Source: Devosia sp. 66-14
GTDB taxonomy: Bacteria > Pseudomonadota > Alphaproteobacteria > Rhizobiales > Devosiaceae
NCBI GenBank assembly: GCA_001899085.1
Contig: MKVB01000005.1
Location: 158,916 to 222,915, forward strand
DNA: 64,000 nt
Direction: 5' to 3'
Positions 46,650-55,352 of the stretch are shown in pieces. Under the pieces are notes generated by a model. It worked only from the letters and a program-made list of their open reading frames with translations. It ran no database searches and was not told the origin of the DNA. Made by a program: the position numbers and the translations under genes. The stretch's first letter is position 1; each line of letters opens with the position of its first letter.

Positions 46650-48001
46650 GGCGTCACCACCAGGCCGTGCATGGCCTTGGTGACCAGCCACTGCGTCACC
46701 GCCATGCGCGGCTTGAAGGCCCGATGGCCGCCGACGCGATCGAGCGCCGAAATCTCGATGCGGGTCAGCTCGCCGCCGAGCTGCAGATGGCGCGAATAGA
46801 GCGCGTGCTCGGCATCGAGGGTCACCGCATTGGCAACCAGCCTTCCGCCGGGCTTCAGGGCGCTCCAGCAGGCGTCGAACAGGTCGTCGTTGCCGACATC
46901 GCCGCCCATGAAGATGGCATCGGGCGGAGCCTTGCGGCCGAAGGTGCCGGGCGCCTCGCCGCTGACGATTTCGAGACCCGGGACGCCCAGGGCGGCGGCA
47001 TTGAGGGCGATCATCTGCAGCCGTTCGCCCTCGCGTTCGAAGGCGATGGCCTTGGCATCGCGGGCCGCCCGCATCCACTCGATGGCGATGGAGCCCGAAC
47101 CGGCGCCGACATCCCAAAGCAGCGCCCCCGGAAAGGGAGCGAGCTTGGCGAGCGTCGCGGCGCGCACCTCACGCTTGGTCAGCTGCCCATCGGTGACGAA
47201 GACCTCGTCGGGCAGGCCGGGAACCGGAGGCAGCAGCGGGGCGGTGAAATCGGGCACGCAGTCGATGGCGAGGACATAGAAATCCTCGACCTCGCGGCTG
47301 TTGAAGCTTTCGGCTTCGTCGGATGTGATCTTCTCGTCCGGGCCGCCCAGGTTCTCCAGCGTGGTGACGAGGCTGCGGCCATAACCGCGATCGACCAGCA
47401 GCTCGATGGCGAGATCGACGGTGGTGTGGTCGGCAGTGAGCGCCAGGATGCGGTTGCCGGGGAGCAGATGCGGATGCATCGACTCGACCGCCCGGCCATG
47501 CAGCGACAGGGTGGCAACCGACTGCAGCGGCCAGTGCAGCCGCGCCGCCGCGAGCTGGAAGGCCGAGGGGTGGGCGTGAATGACGAACTCGGAAGGCAGC
47601 AGGTAGCGGGTCAGCGTCGCTCCGATGCCGAACCACATCGGATCGCCCGAGGCGAGGATGACCGTCGGGGTTTCGCGCAGCGCCATCACCTGCTCGATCA
47701 TGCTGTCGAGCGGCGGCTCCCATTCGATGAGCGTGCGGCCATCGGCATAGGTGGCGGCAGGCGAATGGTCGGGCTCTTCGCCGGCCAGCGCCCGGGCGAC
47801 GGCCTCGAAGCTGCGCTTGGTGACGAACTCGGGGTTGAACAGGTCCGCCGTGACGTTGGGGCGGGTGACCGGCTCGAGATCGGCGAGGAAGCGCGGCGGG
47901 CCGATGATGGTGTCGGCATAGCTGAGCAACAGTTTGTAAGAGGCGGGCAGCTCGCTCGGCCCCCGTTCCCCTACCCCGATGATGTGCAGCCACGCGGTCA
48001 T
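46646..48001 (-). CDS. cobL: Precorrin-6Y C(5,15)-methyltransferase (decarboxylating)
   Basis: 451 residues, a fusion of CbiE-like (N-terminal, about 1-210: LHIIGVGERGPSELPASY, ILASGDPMWFGIG) and CbiT-like (C-terminal: LWDVGAGSGSIAIEWMRAAR, IFMGGDVGNDDLFDACW) methylases. It adds methyls at C5 and C15 and removes the C12 acetate carboxyl. Overlaps cobH and cobI by four bases each. Confidence 0.95.
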   Translation of the reverse strand: MTAWLHIIGVGERGPSELPASYKLLLSYADTIIGPPRFLADLEPVTRPNVTADLFNPEFVTKRSFEAVARALAGEEPDHSPAATYADGRTLIEWEPPLDSMIEQVMALRETPTVILASGDPMWFGIGATLTRYLLPSEFVIHAHPSAFQLAAARLHWPLQSVATLSLHGRAVESMHPHLLPGNRILALTADHTTVDLAIELLVDRGYGRSLVTTLENLGGPDEKITSDEAESFNSREVEDFYVLAIDCVPDFTAPLLPPVPGLPDEVFVTDGQLTKREVRAATLAKLAPFPGALLWDVGAGSGSIAIEWMRAARDAKAIAFEREGERLQMIALNAAALGVPGLEIVSGEAPGTFGRKAPPDAIFMGGDVGNDDLFDACWSALKPGGRLVANAVTLDAEHALYSRHLQLGGELTRIEISALDRVGGHRAFKPRMAVTQWLVTKAMHGLVVTP

Positions 48002-48621
48002 GCGAGGTCTTTCGAAATGGCGTTGAAGGCGGCGCTGGCGATGGCCGAGCCACCGCGGCGACCGCGCACCGTAAGGAATGGAATAGAAAGCGCGTCGGAC
48101 GCGAGCAAGGCCTTGCTTTCAGCCGCCCCCACGAAACCCACCGGGGCGGCGATGATGGCTGCCGGTCGCGGGCCCCCGGCGGCGATCAACTCGATGAGGT
48201 GGAACAGCGCGGTGGGGGCATTGCCGATGAGGACGACGGCCCCGGCAAGGCGCGGTCGCCAGAGCTCGACGGCCGCGGCTGAGCGGGTGGTGCCGAGAGA
48301 CGTCGCGAGCGCCGGCACATCGGCATCGTTGAGGGTCAGGATGAGCTCGGTGGTCTCGGGAAGGTGGCGGCGGATGATGCCGGAGCGGACCATTTCGCAA
48401 TCGCAAAGGACAGGGGCGCCGGCGCGCAGCGCGTCGCGCGCAGCCGTCGCAACTGCGGGATCGCCGACGATATCGGCGGCGAGATCGACCATGCCGCAGG
48501 CATGGATCATGCGGATGGCGGCGGCGTGGAGTGCAGCGGGCAGCGCCGACAGGTCGGCCTCGGCTTCGATGGTCGCGAAGCTCTGCGCATAGATGGCGGC
48601 GGGGTCCCGGAGGTAGCTCAC
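47998..48621 (-). CDS. cobH: Precorrin-8X methylmutase
   Basis: 207 residues. Moves the C11 methyl to C12, forming hydrogenobyrinate. The catalytic His is in IRMIHACGMVD. Other motifs: CDCEMVRSGI, IGNAPTALFHLIEL, AAPVGFVGAAESKALL, VRGRRGGSAIASAA. ATGA overlaps on both sides. Confidence 0.96.
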   Translation of the reverse strand: MSYLRDPAAIYAQSFATIEAEADLSALPAALHAAAIRMIHACGMVDLAADIVGDPAVATAARDALRAGAPVLCDCEMVRSGIIRRHLPETTELILTLNDADVPALATSLGTTRSAAAVELWRPRLAGAVVLIGNAPTALFHLIELIAAGGPRPAAIIAAPVGFVGAAESKALLASDALSIPFLTVRGRRGGSAIASAAFNAISKDLA

Positions 48622-49733
48622 GCGGCGCTCCGCAACAGGGCGAGCAGTGCCTCATGTCCGGCGCCGACGATCCAGCCCTCTTCGGCGATGAGGGCGACGC
48701 GCTCGTCGGCGGTCACCCCGGCGGGCGGGCTGAGGAAGCTTGCGAGGAGACTGGCGCGGTCGAGCTCGGCGAAGCGCGCGGTGGTGACTTCAACCTGGGC
48801 GCGGTCGCGGGGCAAGCCATCCGCCTCGCCAACCGGGAACAGCGAGGGGTAGATCTCGGTGATGGTGACGGGCCTGCCGAGGTCGTCGGCAAAGCTGGTT
48901 TCGAAGGGCCAGATGGCGATGTCGGCGGCGAGGCGCGGATCGGTGCGCAGCGCCGCGAGACGGGCGATGCCGAGCATGGCCTGGCTGCCGACCGAGCCGA
49001 CGCCGGTGAGCTTCCACACCGGCTGGGCGGTGCGGACATAACGCTCCGCCAGTCGGCGCTCGGGGATCGTCGCGTAAGCGGTCGTCGGGCGCCTGGGGTG
49101 CAGAGCAACGTAGCTGTGCTGGTGCGGGTGCCCCCAGAAATGCGGCCCCTCGGCAAGCCGGTGGTTGATTGCTTCGGCGAGCAGGAAGCGATTGGAGCTG
49201 TTGTCGGGGGCATCGACGACGAGACGAGCCAGCGTCGACCAGAGCTGCAGCCATGGCGGCTGATCACCTGGCTGACGGGCCGGCGCGGGAAACGTACCCC
49301 CACCCCTGTCACCTCCCCGCAAGGGGGAGGGAGACGCCAACTCCAGCGCCAGTGTTCTGGTCTCCTCCCCCCTTGCGGGGGAGGGACAGGGTGGGGGGTA
49401 TTCTTCCTGCATCGCGCTATCGGATGGGCGACTGCCTTGCCCGATGCCGGCCGGCGAGTGGGTCAGATCAGCGCCTGCAGCGGCGATGGCCGCCGCGGCG
49501 CCGCGGGGGTAGCCGAAGACGAAGTCGAAGCCGAGCATGACGCGCTCGTTACGCTGGCGGGCGCTCAGCAGGCGGGTGGCGATCGCTTCCATGGCAGCGG
49601 CACGGGTCGAGGGATTGGCGCTCGGCACCCGGCCTTCGGGCCCGAGTTCGCCGATCCAGATCGAATCCTTGCCGCGCTTCGGCGTATTGGCCGCCGACCA
49701 GTCCACCGCGATGTAGCGATCGAACAGCGGCAT
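48618..49733 (-). CDS. DUF429/RNase H-like protein of unknown role in the cob operon, with a translated composite insert
   Basis: 371 residues. N-terminal YIAVDWSAANTPKRGKDSIW, MLGFDFVFGYPRG, and later VTITEIYPSLFP resemble a DUF429-type RNase H-fold nuclease/ATPase-like protein. The segment at about residues 103-153 (from SRPSDSAMQEEYPPPCPSPA to GGGTFPAPARQ) is the translation of the composite palindromic element at 49278-49422; without it the protein would be about 320 residues. It sits between cbiX (one-base overlap) and cobH (four-base overlap), so a link with corrin metabolism is likely but unproven. Confidence 0.8.
   Translation of the reverse strand: MPLFDRYIAVDWSAANTPKRGKDSIWIGELGPEGRVPSANPSTRAAAMEAIATRLLSARQRNERVMLGFDFVFGYPRGAAAAIAAAGADLTHSPAGIGQGSRPSDSAMQEEYPPPCPSPARGEETRTLALELASPSPLRGGDRGGGTFPAPARQPGDQPPWLQLWSTLARLVVDAPDNSSNRFLLAEAINHRLAEGPHFWGHPHQHSYVALHPRRPTTAYATIPERRLAERYVRTAQPVWKLTGVGSVGSQAMLGIARLAALRTDPRLAADIAIWPFETSFADDLGRPVTITEIYPSLFPVGEADGLPRDRAQVEVTTARFAELDRASLLASFLSPPAGVTADERVALIAEEGWIVGAGHEALLALLRSAA
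49278..49422. repeat. Composite palindromic element inside a coding frame
   Basis: Two facing hairpins: acctccccgcaagggggagg at 49311-49330 and tcctccccccttgcgggg at 49363-49380, with outer flanks ggcgcgggaaacgtaccccc and ggggtattcttcctgcatcg. Same organisation as 43186-43349. It stays open in the gene frame over its full length. Confidence 0.88.
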
Positions 49734-51043
49734 CAGCCCTCGCTATCCTCACGGGCGAGGCGACCGGGCACCTTGGGCAGGGTCACCGGCCCGAGCGGAT
49801 GATCGGCATGCGGGTAAGGGTGGTGGTGATGGTCGGCGTGATCGTGGTGATGGTGCGCACCGTCACCGTGGTGATGGCCGTGATCCTCGGGGTAGCCATG
49901 GTCGTGGCTGCCGCCGAGGCGGATCACCGGGAAGGCCGGGTTGGCGACCAGCGCATGCTTTGCCGGGGCATGGGTATGCGGGTGCGGGTGGGCATGGTCG
50001 TGACCATGGTCACCCCCGTGATCGTGACCATGGTGGCCATGGCCATGATCGTGGCTGTGGAGCGGCGTCCAGGGCAGGCCGTGCTTCAGGCAGAAGGCCT
50101 CGTCACGGCACGATGAATCGCAATCGCCCTTGCAGGGGCAGTTTTCCAGCCCGCCGCCGATACCCTCGACATGGTGGTGGTGGCTCTCCTGCTTCAGGCC
50201 GACCTCGGCCTCGAAGCCCAGCACCTGCTCACGGTACTTGCACATCGCACAATTCATCAGATTCTCGCCGACCAGCATTTCCTGGATGCGATCGATGAAG
50301 GTTTCGACGACCAGCGGGTGGTCGTTGAGATACGGCGCGTTGAGGAACTCGATATGCGGATACCTGGCGGCGGCCTCATCGGCGGCATCGTAGATGCGCT
50401 TGACCAGCACGCCGGTGAACAGAAAATACGGAAAGACGATGATGCGGCGATAGCCGAGCTTCACCGCATGATCCAGCGCCGGGGCGACGAGCGGGAAGGT
50501 AACGCCGGAATAGGCGACCTCGCCCCAGCCGAAACCCATGCCCTCCCAGAGCAGGCGCATCACCTTGGCCACATTGGAGTTGGCATCCGGATCGGAGGCG
50601 CCGCGGCCGACCACCACCAGCAGCGTCTCGTGCCGTGGCACTTGGTTGGGTGAGGCATCGATCGCCTGCTGGATGCGGTCGCCGGCGGCGCGCAGCATTT
50701 TCAGATCGACGCCGAGCTCGCGGCCATAGGTGATCTCGACATCCTTGCCGGCGGCATAGGTGTTGAGCACCGAGGGAATGTCGTTCTTGGCATGGCCGGC
50801 GGCGAACAGCATGCCGGGAACGGCAAGAACGTGCCTGGCTCCCCCTGCCCGCAACTTGTCGAGGCCCTGGTGGATCACCGGATTGGCGAATTCGAGATAG
50901 CCATACTCGACCGGCACGCCGGGCAGGCGCTCGCGCAACCGTTCCGCCAGTACCGCGAACTCGCCGACGGCGAGCTGGTTGCGGCTGCCGTGGCCGCAGA
51001 GCATCACGGCGGTCTCCGCCGGCAGGATCAGGGATTTTTCCAT
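49733..51043 (-). CDS. cbiX: CbiX-type cobaltochelatase with Cys-rich and His-rich C-terminus
   Basis: 436 residues. Two-lobed chelatase core (VMLCGHGSRNQLAVGEFAVL, AVPGMLFAAGHAKNDIPSVL, LLVVVGRGASDPDANSNVAK). The core is followed by MNCAMCKYREQ and a cysteine group NCPCKGDCDSSC...FCLKH that may hold an iron-sulfur cluster, then a 110-residue tail with dozens of His/Asp residues. Long CbiX proteins (known from Bacillus megaterium) have the MxCxxC and His-rich parts. It is the first gene of the operon to 43352. ATG 51043 follows GAGG with 5-base spacing. Confidence 0.9.
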   Translation of the reverse strand: MEKSLILPAETAVMLCGHGSRNQLAVGEFAVLAERLRERLPGVPVEYGYLEFANPVIHQGLDKLRAGGARHVLAVPGMLFAAGHAKNDIPSVLNTYAAGKDVEITYGRELGVDLKMLRAAGDRIQQAIDASPNQVPRHETLLVVVGRGASDPDANSNVAKVMRLLWEGMGFGWGEVAYSGVTFPLVAPALDHAVKLGYRRIIVFPYFLFTGVLVKRIYDAADEAAARYPHIEFLNAPYLNDHPLVVETFIDRIQEMLVGENLMNCAMCKYREQVLGFEAEVGLKQESHHHHVEGIGGGLENCPCKGDCDSSCRDEAFCLKHGLPWTPLHSHDHGHGHHGHDHGGDHGHDHAHPHPHTHAPAKHALVANPAFPVIRLGGSHDHGYPEDHGHHHGDGAHHHHDHADHHHHPYPHADHPLGPVTLPKVPGRLAREDSEG

Positions 51044-51294
51044 TCTCGCCTCTGTTTTGCACAAAGGCAGAGTTCGCTTTTCGACCAACCAGCAGCCCCG
51101 GACTTGGTCCCCGATTTGGGTCGACCGCACCGAGCGTGAGTTTCAGTCCATCAAGGAACGCTGCGCTATCAATGGGTTGTAGTGAGGGGCCCATAGCGGG
51201 TCAAACGATTCCCCGCCCAGATGCGAACGCTTCTCAAAATCACATGCAAATTCAGTGACTTGCCAGCGCGAAAGGGCTCGGCTATTGGCCGCTG

Positions 51295-52197
51295 ATGGCA
51301 AGCGGTTCTTCAAATCTGGCGGTGCGGGTCGCCTATGGCAGCCTCGCGGTCGGCATCCTGGTGCTGACGCTGAAGGGCTATGCCGCCTGGGCAACGGGCT
51401 CGATCGCGCTGTTCTCAGACGCGCTCGAAAGCGTGGTCAACGTGGTGACGGCGATCGTGGCGTTGATCGCGGTGCGGCTCGCCGCGCGCCCGGCGGACGC
51501 CAGCTTGCCCTATGGCTACTACAAGGCCGAGTATTTTTCGGCCGTGGTGATCGGCATCTTCATCGCCGTAGCGGCGCTGTTGATCTTCCGCGAGGCCTAT
51601 TACGGCTTCATCGCGCCGCGCGAGTTCACCCTCGATCCGCTGGGGCTGAGCGTCAGCGTGCTGGCGACCGGCATCAATGCCGGCTGGGCCTGGTGGCTGT
51701 CGCGCCGCGGCCGCGAGGAACAGTCGCCCGCGCTGATCGCCGACGGCAGGCACCTGTGGACCGACGTCATCTCGACACTGGGCGTGCTGATCGGCGTATT
51801 GCTGGCGGCGGCGACCGGCTTCGTGCAGCTCGACGCAGTCCTTGCGGCGCTGGTTGGCGTCGCCATCCTGTGGTCGGGCTGGGAGCTGATCAAGCAAAGC
51901 GTCATCGGCCTGATGGACGTGGCGGTGGAGCCCAAGCTGCTCAACCAGATCCGCGAGATCATCTCGGCCAATGCCGACGGGGCCATCGAGGCGCACGATA
52001 TCCGCACCCGGCAGGCCGGCGCGATGACCTTCATCGACTTTCACCTGGTGGTGCCGGGGACGATGAGCGTCGATGCGGCGCATGCGATCTGCGACGGGAT
52101 CGAATTGAAGCTGCGCGAGGCGGTGGAGCGGGCGCAGATCACCATCCACGTCGAACCCGAGAACAAGGCGAAGCACTCCGGCATCGTGGTGGTCTGA
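51295..52197 (+). CDS. Cation diffusion facilitator (CDF) metal efflux protein
   Basis: 300 residues with six hydrophobic helices (LAVGILVLTLKGYAAWATGS; ALFSDALESVVNVVTAIVAL) and a C-terminal cytosolic domain (AHDIRTRQAGAMTFIDFHLV). The metal sites carry the D...D and H-x-x-x-D pattern (FSDALESVVN, DGRHLWTDV). Zinc or cobalt are plausible substrates, and the position next to the His-rich CbiX gene is suggestive. It ends in a hairpin shared with the next gene. Confidence 0.88.
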   Translation: MASGSSNLAVRVAYGSLAVGILVLTLKGYAAWATGSIALFSDALESVVNVVTAIVALIAVRLAARPADASLPYGYYKAEYFSAVVIGIFIAVAALLIFREAYYGFIAPREFTLDPLGLSVSVLATGINAGWAWWLSRRGREEQSPALIADGRHLWTDVISTLGVLIGVLLAAATGFVQLDAVLAALVGVAILWSGWELIKQSVIGLMDVAVEPKLLNQIREIISANADGAIEAHDIRTRQAGAMTFIDFHLVVPGTMSVDAAHAICDGIELKLREAVERAQITIHVEPENKAKHSGIVVV

Positions 52198-52209
52198 GGG
52201 AAAGCGAAT

Positions 52210-52260
52210 GGTGAGTAGCGAACAACGAAGAGTTCGCCCACTCGCTATTCGCTACTCGCC
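52210..52260. terminator. Inverted repeat between convergent CDF and symporter genes
   Basis: ggtgagtagcgaa (52210-52222) and ttcgctactcgcc (52248-52260) pair with one mismatch around a 25-base loop. It spans the end of the symporter gene and lies just after the CDF stop. It may serve as a bidirectional terminator. Confidence 0.5.
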
Positions 52261-53540
52261 AAGGCCCCCGGGGCTACCTCAGGCTCCGGCTTCCCCGCCA
52301 GCAGCGCCGTCGTCGCGGCATTGCCCTGGACGTTCACCACGGTGAGGATCGGATCGACGATCGGGTCGATGGCGACGAGAAGAATGATCGCCACTTCGAC
52401 CGGCAGGCCAAGCGGCACGAGGATGATCGAGATCATCGACAGCGCGGCCACGCCGGGCGCTCCGGTGGCGGCAACACCGGCCAGCATGGCGCCGAACAGC
52501 ACGAACACCATCTGCCCCGGATCGAGCGCCAGCCCGTAGAGGTTGGCGAGAAACAGCGTCGCCAGCGCGAAATGGAAGGTGGAGCCGGGCGGGTTGAGGG
52601 TAATGCCGAGCGGCAGCGCCAGATCGACGACCCGCCGGTCGAGCCGCAACCCCTCCTTGAGACCGCGCAGCGCCGAAGGGATCGAGGCATAGCTGCTCGA
52701 GGTGCCGAAGGCGACCACCACCGTTTCGCGCATCGCGCCGAGCGTGGCGAGATAGCTGCCGCCGACGCGCAGCCAGATCAGCACCGAGTAGAACCCGATC
52801 AGCACGATGGCGCCCGCATAGACGAGGACGACCAGCTTGGTCATGGCGAACAGGACGTCGATGCCGACGGCCGACACCTGGCTGTAAGCCAAGCAGAACA
52901 GGCCGAACGGCAGGACATACATCAGCCATTCGATGATCTTGATGAAAGTGTCGTAGAAGGCTTCGAGCAGCGCCGTGGCGCGCTCGGATTTCTCCCGCGC
53001 GATGGAGCCGAGCGCCACGCCGAACAGCACCGCGAACATCAGGATGGCGATCTTGTTGCCGGTGGTCAGTGCGCCGAAAATGTTCTCGGGGAACATCCCG
53101 ACGACCAGGTCCGAGAAGGCGCCCCGGGCGTGCTCGGGATCGACGGCGGTCCCCGATGCTTCGGCGGTGAAGATCACCTTGCCGATGATCTCGCGGGCGG
53201 CGAGCTGCAGTTCGCCGCCGGGCTGCCCCCAGTAGCCCAGCGCCACGCCGAGCGCCCCGGCGACGGCGAGGCCCGAGATGACCAGCAGCACCAGGCGGGT
53301 GAAGTAGCGGTTGGCGGCGCCATCGAGAAACAGCCGGCTGAGGCTGGTGGCAACCGCGGTGAACAGCAAGGGGATGACGCACATCTGCAGCAGGCGGATG
53401 TAGATTTCACCCAGGGTGCCGATAGCCGGCAACTGGCCCTTGTCGAGCCAACCGAGGACGCCGCCGGCGATCAGCCCGGCAAACATCGCCACGGGATGCA
53501 GCAGCAGGCGCCCGAGGCGGCCCTTCAATACCTCAACCAT
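52245..53540 (-). CDS. Dicarboxylate/amino acid:cation symporter (DAACS family)
   Basis: 431 residues with about eight helices and two hairpins. The serine-rich FGTSSSYASIPSAL, PLGITLNPPGSTFHFALATL and GAPGVAALSM motifs are those of GltP/DctA-type symporters. Its start overlaps the solute-binding protein gene by eight bases, an odd partnership since DAACS carriers do not normally use binding proteins. Confidence 0.92.
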   Translation of the reverse strand: MVEVLKGRLGRLLLHPVAMFAGLIAGGVLGWLDKGQLPAIGTLGEIYIRLLQMCVIPLLFTAVATSLSRLFLDGAANRYFTRLVLLVISGLAVAGALGVALGYWGQPGGELQLAAREIIGKVIFTAEASGTAVDPEHARGAFSDLVVGMFPENIFGALTTGNKIAILMFAVLFGVALGSIAREKSERATALLEAFYDTFIKIIEWLMYVLPFGLFCLAYSQVSAVGIDVLFAMTKLVVLVYAGAIVLIGFYSVLIWLRVGGSYLATLGAMRETVVVAFGTSSSYASIPSALRGLKEGLRLDRRVVDLALPLGITLNPPGSTFHFALATLFLANLYGLALDPGQMVFVLFGAMLAGVAATGAPGVAALSMISIILVPLGLPVEVAIILLVAIDPIVDPILTVVNVQGNAATTALLAGKPEPEVAPGALASSE

Positions 53541-54405
53541 CGATCAGCGCCCTGTCCTTGGAGTAGAGGTACTCGTTGAGCACGCCATCGAGAAAGCCGT
53601 TGCTCCTGGCCTTGGTGAGGTAGAGATCGACCCAGGACTTGAGGTCGGTATCGCCGGGCGGCATGGCGATGGCGATGGTGTCGGGATGCCCGGCCAGGTG
53701 GTAGGGCCGCAGCTCCACCGCACCGGCGGAATCGGCGAGGCGCCAGTTGCCGATCTCGATCTCGTCGTACATCAGCGCGACCAGATCGCCGGATTTCACC
53801 GCCGCGAGCATTTCGGGCCAGGCGTCGAAGGCGACGCTCTGGGCCTCGGGAAAGTCCTCGGCGACGAACCCGACATAGGAGGTGCCATCGATGACGCCGA
53901 TGCGCGATTGCGGGCTGTCGAGCAGAGCCGGAATGTCGTTGGCCCGTTCCGGATCGGCAGCGACGAGACGGCCCAGCTGCAGGCGGTTGATCAGGAGAAA
54001 CTGGCGGACGCTGACATAGCTCTGTGAAAAGCTGGCGCGCGCCGCCCGCTCGAGCGTATCGCTCAGCAGGCTGATCGCCATGTCGGCGCGGCCTTCCACT
54101 ACTTCATCGATCAACCCGTCGAAAGTGGTGGCGGCGCGGTTGTATTCGAGCGTCACACCAAGCTTTTCGGCAATATCCTCGGCGATCGCGGGATCGACGC
54201 CGATCAATTTTCCATCGGGACCGACATAGAAGAACGGCACCACGTCTTCGAAGAAGACCGCGACGGTGAGCTTGCCGGCGGCCTGGATGCGAGCAATAGC
54301 GTCGGATTGCGCCTGGACTGGCAGCGATAGCGCAAGCGCCAGCAGGCAGGCCCCACTCAACAGTAATACGGCGCGGCCAAGCCGTTCCAATCCGCGTACA
54401 GACAC
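53533..54405 (-). CDS. Periplasmic amino-acid-binding-type protein (SBP_bac_3) coupled to a symporter
   Basis: About 290 residues from GTG 54405. Signal peptide AVLLLSGACLLALALSLPVQAQ, then the type-3 solute-binding fold (LTVAVFFEDVVPFFYVGPDG, KLIGVDPAIAEDIAEKLGVT, GRADMAISLLSDTLERAARA). It would bind an amino acid or organic acid. No ABC permease or ATPase is nearby; the next gene, overlapping by eight bases, is a DAACS symporter. An alternative is that the protein is a separate sensor or scavenger. Confidence 0.85.
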   Translation of the reverse strand: MSVRGLERLGRAVLLLSGACLLALALSLPVQAQSDAIARIQAAGKLTVAVFFEDVVPFFYVGPDGKLIGVDPAIAEDIAEKLGVTLEYNRAATTFDGLIDEVVEGRADMAISLLSDTLERAARASFSQSYVSVRQFLLINRLQLGRLVAADPERANDIPALLDSPQSRIGVIDGTSYVGFVAEDFPEAQSVAFDAWPEMLAAVKSGDLVALMYDEIEIGNWRLADSAGAVELRPYHLAGHPDTIAIAMPPGDTDLKSWVDLYLTKARSNGFLDGVLNEYLYSKDRALIDG

Positions 54406-54618
54406 TACTCGAGCCCCCAAGGCCGCGCACTCTAAAAGAGTATTGTCGCGGAATTGTTGGCCGAACAATGAAAATCGACTTTCGCCGGTGAGTGTTGATC
54501 GCCGCCGAGCGCCGGCAGATCGCCGCAGTACAAGCTGTGCAAAGCGGATGGTGCGGCATGGCTGCGATGCTGCGGCGCGCCTAAGCTCGCCTGGTGTGCA
54601 TGACCCAGGAGATCTTTC

Positions 54619-54789
54619 ATGACTCTCAATGCGCCTAGCCAGACCATGTTCATCGTCGCCGTCGTCATCGCAGTCATCGCGCTGCTCGGACAGATCGTCT
54701 CGATACCCTTCGTCAGTGCCTATGCGTTCTGGATCCTGATCGTCGCTTTCATCGTGCTCGCCGCCGCGGTGATGATGAAGGGCGCCTGA
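54619..54789 (+). CDS. Small two-helix membrane protein
   Basis: 56 residues: MTLNAPSQTMFIVAVVIAVI at the N-terminus, then a second helix (AYAFWILIVAFIVLAAAVMM) and a short basic/polar end. Start supported by AGGAG 9 bases upstream, stop TGA at 54787-54789. It has a plausible membrane hairpin but no recognised family. It is followed by a small secreted protein and a cupin on the same strand. Confidence 0.7.
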   Translation: MTLNAPSQTMFIVAVVIAVIALLGQIVSIPFVSAYAFWILIVAFIVLAAAVMMKGA

Positions 54790-54890
54790 CGCTTTACCCC
54801 TGGCCTCGGCCCGGAAAGCCGCGAGCTCGCCAAAAGCGTTGCTGGGGTTTTGAGTTGCAGGCCGGCGCATGGCGGGTGATCCTCGCCGCC

Positions 54891-55352
54891 ATGCGCGCTC
54901 TGATTTGCCTACTCGCCCTCGTCCTTGCTGCTCCGGCATTTGCCACCGACTGGGGGCAATACGACAATGCCCGCTTCGGCTACACGATCGATGTGCCGCC
55001 GGGTTTCGAGTGGGGCAGAGAGGCCGATAACGGCGATGGCCGCGCCTTCCGCGACGGGGCCAGCAAGCTCCTCGTCTGGGGCGGCAATATCACCGAGCGC
55101 GACTTCGAGGGCGAGGCCGCGGCAGCCAAGGGATATGCGGCGGCCGACGGCTGGACCATCACCTACGATGCAGCAACGCCGAGCTGGGCGAGCTTTTCCG
55201 GCACTCAGGGCCAGCGGATCCTCTACCAGCGGATGGTCGCCGGCTGCGATGGACACTATGCAGCGTTCCGGCTGGAATACTCGGCCATCGAGATGAGTGC
55301 ACTCGACGCGGTGGTGAACCGGCTGGTGCACAGCCTCAAGGGAGGATGCTGA
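54891..55352 (+). CDS. Secreted protein of unknown function
   Basis: 153 residues from ATG 54891. Signal peptide MRALICLLALVLAAPAFA. The mature protein (WGQYDNARFGYTIDVPPGFE, then DGWTITYDAATPSWASFSGT) has two cysteines (one in MVAGCDGH and one at the C-terminus) that may form a disulfide. It overlaps the cupin gene by one base (TGATG), indicating coupled translation. No family recognised. Confidence 0.75.
   Translation: MRALICLLALVLAAPAFATDWGQYDNARFGYTIDVPPGFEWGREADNGDGRAFRDGASKLLVWGGNITERDFEGEAAAAKGYAAADGWTITYDAATPSWASFSGTQGQRILYQRMVAGCDGHYAAFRLEYSAIEMSALDAVVNRLVHSLKGGC

Noticed and set aside
49799-50116. Plus-strand hydrophobic frame (Val/Met/Ala-rich) opposite the CbiX tail
   Set aside because: It is the complement of His/Asp codons of the CbiX tail; the hydrophobicity is a by-product.
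51044-51294. Possible cobalamin riboswitch upstream of cbiX
   Set aside because: AAGTCCGGGGCTGCTGG on the minus strand looks similar to a riboswitch segment, but the surrounding conserved elements are missing.
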